Below are positions 7,298 through 12,685 of a stretch of 12,685 nucleotides of DNA, piece after piece (the first letter of the stretch is position 1; each line of letters begins with the position of its first letter). A program made the translations under genes and the position numbers. The stretch is from Oscillospiraceae bacterium (GTDB taxonomy: Bacteria; Bacillota; Clostridia; Oscillospirales; Ruminococcaceae). The DNA is taken from contig CAAGEZ010000046.1 of assembly GCA_900768995.1 (NCBI GenBank), positions 1 through 12,685 of the forward strand, in the 5' to 3' direction. The notes under the pieces were generated by a model, which searched no databases, was not told the origin of the DNA, and was given only the letters and a program-made list of their open reading frames with translations.

Positions 7298-8680
7298 ATG
7301 GCAGCAGAAAAAACAATGGACAAAATAGTCGCTCTCTGCAAGGGCAGAGGCTTTGTATATCCCGGAAGTGAGATCTACGGCGGTCTCGCAAACACATGGG
7401 ATTACGGACCTCTCGGCGTTGAACTCAAAAACAACATCAAAAAGGCGTGGCTCAAGAAATTCGTTCAGGAAAGCCCTTATAATGTAGGACTTGACTCCGC
7501 TATCCTTATGAACCCCCAGACCTGGGTGGCTTCGGGACATATCGGCGGTTTCTCCGACCCCCTTATGGACTGCAAGGAGTGCAAGACCCGTCACCGTGCA
7601 GACCAGCTCATCGAAAGCCAGTCCGATGCAAATCCCGCAGGCTGGACAAACGATCAGATGGCTGAATTTATCGAAACTCACGACATCAAGTGCCCCAACT
7701 GCGGCAAGAAGAACTTCACTTCTATCCGTCAGTTCAACCTTATGTTCAAAACCTTCCAGGGCGTAACCGAGGACTCCAAGGCAGAGCTTTATCTACGTCC
7801 CGAGACCGCTCAGGGTATTTTCGTAAACTTCAACAACATTCAGAGAACCACCCGTAAAAAGGTTCCTTTCGGCGTTGGACAGGTAGGCAAATCATTCAGA
7901 AACGAGATCACTCCCGGTAACTTCATCTTCCGTGTAAGAGAGTTTGAGCAGATGGAGCTTGAATTTTTCTGCAAGCCCGGCACTGACCTTGAATGGTTCC
8001 AATACTGGAGAAGCTACTGCAAGGACTTCCTCCTCGGCCTCGGCATCAACGAGGAGCACCTCAGACTCCGTGACCATTCTCCCGAAGAGCTTTGCTTCTA
8101 CTCCAAGGCAACAACCGACTTCGAGTACCTATTCCCCTTCGGCTGGGGCGAGCTCTGGGGCATTGCGGACAGAACCGACTATGACCTCACTCAGCATATG
8201 AAAACAAGCGGCAAGTCAATGGAATATTTTGACCCCGAGACCAACGAGAAGTACATTCCCTACGTTATCGAGCCATCTCTCGGCGTAGAAAGACTTTTCC
8301 TCTCCATCGTCTGCGAAGCATATGACGAAGAAGAGATCGGCGACGGCGAAAAGTCCGATGTAAGAACAGTTATGCATCTCCACCCCGCTCTTGCACCCGT
8401 AAAGGCAGCTATCCTTCCCCTTACAAAGAAGCTTAAGGAGCCTGCAATTGAGCTTTACACCAAGCTTGCAAAGAAGTGGAACGTTGAGTATGACGAGGCA
8501 GGACAGATCGGTAAGCGTTACCGCCGTCAGGACGAGATCGGCACGCCCTTCTGCATCACCTATGACTTTGACACTCTCGAGGACGGCTGCGTAACAGTCC
8601 GTGACAGAGACACAATGGCTCAGGAAAGAATCAAGATAGACGATCTTATCGCTTATATCGACAAGAAGCTTGAATATTGA
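7298..8680 (+). CDS. glyS: Glycine--tRNA ligase, single-chain class II type
   Basis: A 460-residue glycyl-tRNA synthetase of the homodimeric (alpha2) type found in Gram-positives and archaea, charging tRNA-Gly in the cytoplasm. The N-terminus CKGRGFVYPGSEIYGG and ANTWDYGPLG (residues 31-40) are signature stretches. A zinc-type insertion has C92-x2-C95 and C132-x2-C135. Motif 2 contains F200-R-N-E followed by TPGNFIFRVREFEQMELEFF, and motif 3 is EPSLGVER (325-332). The C-terminal anticodon-binding domain starts at about 362 (HPALAPVKAAILPL) and includes YRRQDEIGTP. The ATG at 7298 has AAAGGTGG 8 nt upstream; a GTG four codons earlier lies within that site and is rejected. It is monocistronic between a consensus promoter and a strong terminator. 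All class II motifs look intact. Confidence 0.97.
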   Translation: MAAEKTMDKIVALCKGRGFVYPGSEIYGGLANTWDYGPLGVELKNNIKKAWLKKFVQESPYNVGLDSAILMNPQTWVASGHIGGFSDPLMDCKECKTRHRADQLIESQSDANPAGWTNDQMAEFIETHDIKCPNCGKKNFTSIRQFNLMFKTFQGVTEDSKAELYLRPETAQGIFVNFNNIQRTTRKKVPFGVGQVGKSFRNEITPGNFIFRVREFEQMELEFFCKPGTDLEWFQYWRSYCKDFLLGLGINEEHLRLRDHSPEELCFYSKATTDFEYLFPFGWGELWGIADRTDYDLTQHMKTSGKSMEYFDPETNEKYIPYVIEPSLGVERLFLSIVCEAYDEEEIGDGEKSDVRTVMHLHPALAPVKAAILPLTKKLKEPAIELYTKLAKKWNVEYDEAGQIGKRYRRQDEIGTPFCITYDFDTLEDGCVTVRDRDTMAQERIKIDDLIAYIDKKLEY

Positions 8681-8697
8681 TTTCTTTTAAATAACAC

Positions 8698-8740
8698 AAA
8701 AGCTCCTGCTTGAATTTTTGCGCAGGAGCTTTTCTTTGCT
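8698..8740 (+). terminator. Intrinsic terminator of glyS
   Basis: A perfect 12-bp stem (AAAAGCTCCTGC at 8698-8709 and its complement at 8722-8733) with a T-rich loop and trailing TTTTCTTTG. It separates glyS from the promoter that begins at 8740. Confidence 0.9.
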
Positions 8741-8768
8741 TGACATTATTTATTTTATGTGATATAAT
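8740..8768 (+). promoter_or_regulatory. Consensus promoter of antisense (antitoxin) RNA
   Basis: TTGACA (8740-8745), 17-bp spacer, TATAAT (8763-8768), a full match. No open frame with a ribosome site follows; instead a terminator occurs about 100 nt later, so it drives a short untranslated RNA. Confidence 0.85.
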
Positions 8769-8770
8769 AT

Positions 8771-8799
8771 AAAAAGAAGCAGCCGTGCAGACGGCGTGC
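8771..8799 (-). terminator. Terminator of the small-toxin mRNA
   Basis: On the minus strand GCA-c-GCCGT, loop CTGC, ACGGC-TGC forms an 8-bp stem with one bulge, followed by TTCTTTTT. It ends the mRNA of the 32-codon gene about 75 nt after its stop. The same DNA encodes the 5' end of the plus-strand RNA. Confidence 0.7.
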
Positions 8800-8878
8800 C
8801 TCCTGTACAGTTTTATTGCTAACTTATGTTAGACAAATCGACCGCTCAAGCTGCTACTTGGGCGGTCAGTCTTTTTTA
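8775..8878 (+). ncRNA. Antisense RNA, predicted type I antitoxin
   Basis: A short RNA of about 104 nt bounded by the consensus promoter at 8740-8768 and an intrinsic terminator. Its predicted fold has a 5' hairpin (8779-8799), a 5-bp tetraloop hairpin (CTAAC-TTAT-GTTAG, 8819-8832) and the terminator stem (GACCGCTCAAG 8840-8850 with 8857-8867, one G-U pair) ending in six Ts. No reading frame with a ribosome site exists inside it. It is encoded opposite the minus-strand 32-codon gene and is complementary to the last four or so codons and the whole 3' UTR of that mRNA. In known type I systems such as txpA/RatA or bsrG/SR4 of Bacillus, such convergent 3'-overlapping RNAs block translation or trigger RNase III cleavage. 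The function here is inferred from layout. Confidence 0.8.
8840..8878 (+). terminator. Terminator of the antisense RNA
   Basis: An 11-bp stem (8840-8850 with 8857-8867, one G-U pair), a CTGCTA loop, then AGTC and TTTTTT (8872-8877). It overlaps the stop codon of the opposite-strand peptide gene. Confidence 0.85.
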
Positions 8879-8964
8879 TCGTTTCTGTATTTCAGAATAT
8901 CTATGATAAGGCGGATTACATCAACGGCAAGTGCCGATACCGCACATATTTCGAGGATCGTCAT
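8866..8964 (-). CDS. 32-residue membrane-type peptide, predicted type I toxin
   Basis: A 33-codon frame (ATG at 8964, TGA at 8866-8868) encoding a 32-residue peptide. It starts MTILEICAVSALAVDVIRLI, continues with an Ile/Leu-rich helix to about residue 24, and ends in a charged tail (KYRNDKKD). This one-helix-plus-charged-tail form fits small clostridial and bacillar type I toxins of the Fst/TxpA or 'putative holin-like toxin' kind, which insert in the membrane. D15, R18 and D22 within the helix make it more amphipathic than most, so the exact family is open. AAAGGAGGTG (8972-8981) is a very strong ribosome site 9 nt before the ATG. It has its own consensus promoter and terminator, a ribosome site buried in a hairpin, and a convergent antisense RNA over its 3' end. 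Taken together this supports a real gene despite its size. Confidence 0.8.
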   Translation of the reverse strand: MTILEICAVSALAVDVIRLIIDILKYRNDKKD

Positions 8965-8973
8965 ACTTCCACA

Positions 8974-9006
8974 CCTCCTTTCCTTTAAAATTCAAAGGAA
9001 AAGAGG
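8974..9006 (-). promoter_or_regulatory. Hairpin masking the toxin ribosome binding site
   Basis: In the minus-strand transcript CCTCTTTTCCTTT (9006-8994) pairs with AAAGGAAAGGAGG (8986-8974) over 13 bp with a single U-G pair and a 7-nt loop. The 3' arm contains the whole GGAGG Shine-Dalgarno core (8974-8978), so the full-length mRNA should be poorly translated until the hairpin is opened or processed. SD masking of this kind is a recognised feature of type I toxin mRNAs. Confidence 0.8.
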
Positions 9007-9061
9007 AGACACGCCGCCTACCGTCGGGATAGGATAAAACTTTCCCATTCGGCTGCTTCAA

Positions 9062-9074
9062 GGTACTATGTACC
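9062..9074 (-). promoter_or_regulatory. 5'-terminal hairpin of the toxin mRNA
   Basis: GGTAC-ATA-GTACC on the minus strand begins at the predicted transcription start (about 9074). A stem at the extreme 5' end commonly protects mRNAs from 5'-dependent decay, and stable toxin messages are expected in type I systems. Confidence 0.55.
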
Positions 9075-9080
9075 GTCATT

Positions 9081-9109
9081 ATTATACCTTTTTCTGCATT
9101 AATTGTCAA
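9081..9109 (-). promoter_or_regulatory. Consensus promoter of the small-toxin gene
   Basis: On the minus strand TTGACA (9104-9109), 17-bp spacer, TATAAT (9081-9086), a full consensus. The start near 9074 gives a 110-nt leader to the ATG at 8964 and a transcript of about 300 nt ending near 8771. Confidence 0.85.
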
Positions 9110-9130
9110 ATTACATTTTGGTTACAATAA

Positions 9131-9188
9131 AAAAACGTACAAAAATCCCCCGTTAAACCGATATCCAAAACGGTCTGACGGGGGATTT
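9131..9188 (-). terminator. Terminator of the esterase gene
   Basis: On the minus strand an 11-bp GC-rich stem (9178-9188 with 9143-9153), an inner ACCG/CGGT pair of arms, then TTTTTGTACG and a further run of Ts. It lies just after the esterase stop at 9205. Confidence 0.85.
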
Positions 9189-9204
9189 GTCATATATGTA
9201 TATA

Positions 9205-10353
9205 TTACCAACCCATAACGCTCTTTATCTCACTCACAAGCTTCTCCGAAGCCTTTTCGTGAGTAGCCTCTGTGGGGTGCCAGTCAGCGGCATATCCATC
9301 ACTCTGAGACTGAATATCAAAAGCCATTGCAGTGACCTTTGTGTCCCCTGTCTCCTCGGTGTAGTTCTGAACAGCCTGTTCAACAGCGGGATACAGATCC
9401 TGACCCATAATTCCAAGGGTACAGAATATCTGTGCATCGGGATTGTTTGTACGCAGCTTTTTCAGAAATTCAACATAGGAATCAATGTAATCCTGAACCC
9501 TGTCTTCCTTGTTTTTGGTGTAGGAAGCGTCATTTGTTCCAAGATTTACAACGATAACATCGGGAGTGTAGCCCGTGAAATCCCACGCCTGACCGCTGAC
9601 CCTCTTGCCGCCGAAAGTGCCGTATGAGTTGCCCAGCTTGTCATAATATTTGGGAAGCTGCTGCTCCGCAACCTTTTTCTTGCCGTCGGAATAGCCCGAA
9701 ATAATGCCGTAGCCGCTGATGGAAACCATACTGTAGTCAGCATCAAGCTTTTCGGCGGTCTTGTATGCATATGTCTTTGTAACGTCCTCGGTGGTGGTGG
9801 AAAAATGGTGCTCCTTGACCTCATCGTCAACGCCATAGCCGCAGGTAATGGAGTCGCCCACAAATTCAATGAAATGCTCCTTTTTCTCAGCAGGCTTTAT
9901 TCCCTCTTCCGCATCAACGGTGACAGACTTCACCGCACAGGTGGAATTTGCCGTCTCGGACAGCTTAACTATCTTCACATCACACTCCGCAGGAGTTTCG
10001 CTCTCGAAAACGGTGTATGTTTCCTCGGCGTGGTCTATCATATCATCGACCACTCTTTCGCCGTTAACATAAATGGCAATTCTCGCCTGATTGTCCTCAT
10101 TGTCGGGCTTCTCGGCATTGTCATCGCCTGCGATAACCACCTCAGCCTTTGTGCCGTTGAATGTAAACTCTGCTCCCGAGCCAGAAAAAGCAAGCCACAG
10201 CATATCATCATCGGTAAGCATAGTTCTGCCAAGAGCTTTCACATTTTCCGATGTGGGGGCATATGTAACAGGGCCTTTCTCAGCCCCGCAGCCGGTCATT
10301 CCAACGGACATCATTCCTGCGCAGATAAGCGCAAAAAGCTTGTGTATATTCAT
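9205..10353 (-). CDS. CE2-like SGNH carbohydrate esterase lipoprotein
   Basis: A 382-residue predicted surface lipoprotein. The signal peptide (residues 1-21) ends in a lipobox-like M19-T-G-C22. A beta-rich N-terminal domain (about 30-155) precedes an SGNH hydrolase domain (about 160-382). The catalytic serine is S168 in FVGDSITCGYG, followed by the oxyanion block GTND (272-275) and the D357-W-H359-P catalytic histidine block. A jelly-roll-like domain before a GDSITCGYG hydrolase is the layout of carbohydrate esterase family 2, whose members deacetylate xylan, mannan or glucomannan. A plant-fibre role would suit a gut or rumen clostridium. I chose the ATG at 10353 because it opens the signal peptide and has AAAGGA 9 nt upstream; the frame extends 25 codons further but into the terminator behind argF. 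It has its own terminator. A clear promoter is not visible in the 30 nt after the argF terminator. Confidence 0.88.
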   Translation of the reverse strand: MNIHKLFALICAGMMSVGMTGCGAEKGPVTYAPTSENVKALGRTMLTDDDMLWLAFSGSGAEFTFNGTKAEVVIAGDDNAEKPDNEDNQARIAIYVNGERVVDDMIDHAEETYTVFESETPAECDVKIVKLSETANSTCAVKSVTVDAEEGIKPAEKKEHFIEFVGDSITCGYGVDDEVKEHHFSTTTEDVTKTYAYKTAEKLDADYSMVSISGYGIISGYSDGKKKVAEQQLPKYYDKLGNSYGTFGGKRVSGQAWDFTGYTPDVIVVNLGTNDASYTKNKEDRVQDYIDSYVEFLKKLRTNNPDAQIFCTLGIMGQDLYPAVEQAVQNYTEETGDTKVTAMAFDIQSQSDGYAADWHPTEATHEKASEKLVSEIKSVMGW

Positions 10354-10383
10354 ATTGTCAATTCCTTTCATTTTGTAAAAGAA

Positions 10384-10417
10384 GTCTCCTCCCGCCCAAT
10401 TTGCGGCAGGGGGAGAC
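10384..10417 (-). terminator. Terminator between argF and the esterase gene
   Basis: On the minus strand GTCTCCCCCTGCC pairs with GGCGGGAGGAGAC over 13 positions with one C-A mismatch and one U-G, followed by TTCTTTTAC. It ends the argDF transcript 15 nt after the argF stop. Confidence 0.75.
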
Positions 10418-10432
10418 GTGAAATGCATTTGC

Positions 10433-11344
10433 TTATGACTTCATCAGCTTGACCATAACAGCCTTCTGAGCGTGGAGGCGGTTCTCAGCCTCATCGAATA
10501 TCTCGTCAGCGTGAGCCTCGAATACCTTTGCGGTAATTTCCTCCTCACGGTGAGCGGGCAGGCAGTGCTGAACCATAGCGTCACGCTTTGCGGCAGCCAT
10601 AACTTCATCGTTTATCTGATAAATGCCCTCAAATACCTTGCGGCGGTCGGCAGCTTCGCCCTCCTGACCCATAGAAGCCCATACGTCAGTGAAAATAACA
10701 TCAGCGTTTGCGGCAGCCTCAACAGGCTTGTCTGTAAGGGTGAACTTGTCGCCGTATGCCTTGGCAAAATCAAGAACAGCAGGGTCGGGGTGATATCCCT
10801 CGGGGCACGCTGCGGAAACCTCCATACCAACGGTAAGGCCGCCTACGATAAGGGAGTTTGCCATATTGTTTCCATCGCCTATGTAGCACATTTTCAGTCC
10901 GTCGAACTGACCCTTGTACTCACGGACAGTCATAAGGTCGGCAAGTACCTGACAGGGGTGGCAGTAATCGGTAAGACCGTTGATAATGGGGATATTGCCG
11001 AACTGAGAAAGATCCTCAACCTCTTTCTGAGCGAATGTACGTATCATAATTCCGTCAAGGTAACGGGAAAGAACACGTGCGGTATCCTGAACAGGCTCTC
11101 CACGGCCTATCTGGAGGTCACGGGAGGAAAGGAAGAGAGCGTTTCCGCCAAGCTGATACATACCTGTCTCAAATGAAACACGGGTACGTGTGGAGGACTT
11201 CTGGAAGATCATTCCGAGAGTCTTGCCCTCAAGGTGACGGTGGGGAATGTTGTGCTTGAGCTCGTACTTGAGCTGGTCTGCAAGGTTTAAGATATCAATG
11301 ATATCAGCCTTGGAAAGATCGGACATTTTAAGCAGGTGCTTCAT
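10433..11344 (-). CDS. argF: Ornithine carbamoyltransferase
   Basis: A 303-residue cytoplasmic enzyme that makes citrulline from ornithine and carbamoyl phosphate, the sixth step of arginine synthesis. The carbamoyl-phosphate loop STRTR is at residues 51-55, with HPCQVLAD at 129-136. The ornithine-binding parts are D220-V-W-A-S-M and the cysteine loop HCLPAHR at 260-266. Length and motifs are normal for the family (about 300-335). The ATG at 11344 has GGAGGT 8 nt upstream. It lies 35 nt after argD with the same orientation and no terminator between, so the two are co-transcribed. A catabolic (arcB) role is less likely because argD is the neighbour and no arcA or arcC is seen. Confidence 0.96.
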   Translation of the reverse strand: MKHLLKMSDLSKADIIDILNLADQLKYELKHNIPHRHLEGKTLGMIFQKSSTRTRVSFETGMYQLGGNALFLSSRDLQIGRGEPVQDTARVLSRYLDGIMIRTFAQKEVEDLSQFGNIPIINGLTDYCHPCQVLADLMTVREYKGQFDGLKMCYIGDGNNMANSLIVGGLTVGMEVSAACPEGYHPDPAVLDFAKAYGDKFTLTDKPVEAAANADVIFTDVWASMGQEGEAADRRKVFEGIYQINDEVMAAAKRDAMVQHCLPAHREEEITAKVFEAHADEIFDEAENRLHAQKAVMVKLMKS

Positions 11345-11379
11345 ATTGGTTTACCTCCGTTGTATTTTTTCTATATTAT

Positions 11380-12549
11380 TTATGCAAGCAGCTCTTTCAG
11401 TATCTCCATACCCTTGTCGATCTCCTCATATGTGATATTGAGGGGGGGCAGGAAACGAAGCTTATCCTTTGCAGTGAGAATGAGCAGACCCTTTTCGGCA
11501 GCAGCGCTAAGTATATCGGCAGCCTTCTTGGTCTTGAGCCTTACGCCCAGCATAAGACCGAGGCCGTCAACGCCCTCAACCTCGGGAATTTCCATAAGCT
11601 TCTTTCTGAAATATTCGCCCTTTGCCTTGACTTCATCAAGGAAGCCCTTTTCGGTAACTCTGTCAAGAACGGCATTTGCTCCTGCGCAGGCAATGGGATT
11701 TCCGCCGAATGTAGAGCCGTGAGTACCCTTTGAAAGAACCTCCGCACACTTTTCCGAAGCAAGGCAAGCACCCATAGGAACGCCGCCTGCAATACCCTTT
11801 GCAAGTGTGGTGATGTCGGGCTTTACGCCGTACTGCTCGGAGGTGAGGAATGTGCCTGTTCTTCCAACTCCTGTCTGGACTTCATCGGCAACGGTAAGGA
11901 TATCATTCTCGCCGCAGAGCTTAAATATCTCAGCCACAAAATCCTTGTCAAGAGGATTAACGCCGCCCTCGCCCTGAACGAACTCGAACATAACGGCACA
12001 GATAGTCTTGTCCTCGGCAATGAGCTTTCTCAGAGCGTCAATGTCATTTGCGGGAACATTCACAAAGCCCTCAACAAAGGGGAAAAAGTAGTTGTGGAAA
12101 ACCTCCTGACCTGTTGCGGACAGGGTGGCAATAGTCCTTCCGTGAAAGGAGTTCACAAGGGTAACGATAGTGTGACGACCCTTGCCGTACTTGTCAAAGG
12201 AATATTTTCTTGCAATTTTAATGGCACACTCATTTGCCTCAGCGCCTGAATTTCCAAAGAAAACATTGGTATATCCCGCAGTTTCACAAAGACGTGCGGC
12301 AAAATCAGCCTGAACCTTTGTGTAGAAATAGTTTGATGTGTGCTGAATGGAACGAACCTGTGCGCAGACGGCATCAGCCCATTTATCATCGCAGTAACCG
12401 AGAGAGTTTGTGCCGATACCGCTGCCGAAATCTATGTACTCCTTGCCGTTTTCGTCCACAGCCTCACGTCCGCTGCCCTTTTCGAGAACGATAGGCAGTC
12501 TGCCGTAGGTGTGCATAACGTGTTCGTTAAATTTATCTATTGTTGACAT
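11380..12549 (-). CDS. argD: Acetylornithine aminotransferase
   Basis: A 389-residue PLP-dependent class III aminotransferase that converts N-acetylglutamate semialdehyde to N-acetylornithine, the fourth step of arginine synthesis. The PLP lysine is K251 in TTLAKGIAGG. The cofactor aspartate is D222 in ADEVQTGVGRTG, and the phosphate-binding GNSGAEANE is at 99-107. FHGRT (135-139), STFGGNP (279-285) and a C-terminal RFLPPLNIT block are also as in ArgD. The ATG at 12549 has AAGGAG 10 nt upstream. The substrate is assigned partly from its place directly before argF. The rest of the pathway (argC, argJ, argB) is not in the window and could lie beyond the right edge, separated by the repeat-like sequence there. 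Confidence 0.95.
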   Translation of the reverse strand: MSTIDKFNEHVMHTYGRLPIVLEKGSGREAVDENGKEYIDFGSGIGTNSLGYCDDKWADAVCAQVRSIQHTSNYFYTKVQADFAARLCETAGYTNVFFGNSGAEANECAIKIARKYSFDKYGKGRHTIVTLVNSFHGRTIATLSATGQEVFHNYFFPFVEGFVNVPANDIDALRKLIAEDKTICAVMFEFVQGEGGVNPLDKDFVAEIFKLCGENDILTVADEVQTGVGRTGTFLTSEQYGVKPDITTLAKGIAGGVPMGACLASEKCAEVLSKGTHGSTFGGNPIACAGANAVLDRVTEKGFLDEVKAKGEYFRKKLMEIPEVEGVDGLGLMLGVRLKTKKAADILSAAAEKGLLILTAKDKLRFLPPLNITYEEIDKGMEILKELLA

Positions 12550-12615
12550 TTTATATCAGCTCCTTAAGCTATAAATAATAAAATGAAATTAGAACCTGTC
12601 TTCATAAGAAATGTG

Positions 12616-12685
12616 TGCGGATTTTCGAGCATAATTTTGTTGCAGACAAGGCAAAAATCCGCAGGCGGGCTGTCGCCCGGCAAGA
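12616..12685. repeat. GC-rich inverted-repeat sequence at right edge, cut
   Basis: TGCGGATTTT (12616-12625) is repeated inverted as AAAATCCGCA (12654-12663), a 10-bp stem enclosing 28 nt. Immediately after it comes a tight hairpin, CGGGC-TGTC-GCCCG (12666-12679). The stacked dyads, the sharp rise in GC after an AT-rich spacer and the absence of a gene suggest one end of a dispersed intergenic repeat or mobile element. The window ends before it can be defined. Confidence 0.45.

Overview
The window looks like chromosomal DNA of a low-to-mid GC Gram-positive clostridium, most like Ruminococcus and its relatives (Oscillospiraceae). The grounds are the strong AGGAGG-type ribosome sites, the near-consensus sigma-A promoters, the single-chain bacillar/archaeal-type glycyl-tRNA synthetase, the carbohydrate-esterase lipoprotein and the argD-argF pair. 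This placement is by eye; no database was searched.

Layout, left to right. Positions 1-327 hold no gene but carry a strong outward promoter on the minus strand and the promoter of a MATE efflux pump (328-1695, +). Convergent to the pump is a cysteine-rich protein of unknown function (1748-2563, -). A divergent intergenic region with an extended -10 promoter and inverted repeats drives an OmpR-type response regulator and its overlapping sensor kinase (2749-4460, +). Between the kinase and the next operon lies a 160-bp long-hairpin element (4501-4660) whose right end coincides with the hisA stop codon. A minus-strand operon follows, in transcription order: GNAT acetyltransferase, HD-domain phosphohydrolase, a 109-residue unknown protein, and a HisA isomerase of the eukaryotic (yeast HIS6) type. 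Back-to-back promoters near 7150-7236 serve this operon and glycyl-tRNA synthetase (7298-8680, +).

The most notable locus is 8740-9109. A 32-codon minus-strand gene for a small membrane-type peptide has a consensus promoter, a 5'-terminal hairpin, a long hairpin that pairs with its Shine-Dalgarno sequence, and its own terminator. A convergent consensus promoter and terminator define a plus-strand RNA of about 104 nt that is fully complementary to the 3' end of the peptide's mRNA. This is the architecture of a type I toxin-antitoxin system.

The right third holds a predicted secreted CE2-like SGNH esterase lipoprotein (9205-10353, -), then argF (10433-11344, -) and argD (11380-12549, -). The last two are adjacent, co-oriented steps of arginine biosynthesis. 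The right edge contains a GC-rich inverted-repeat sequence resembling a dispersed intergenic repeat, cut by the window end.
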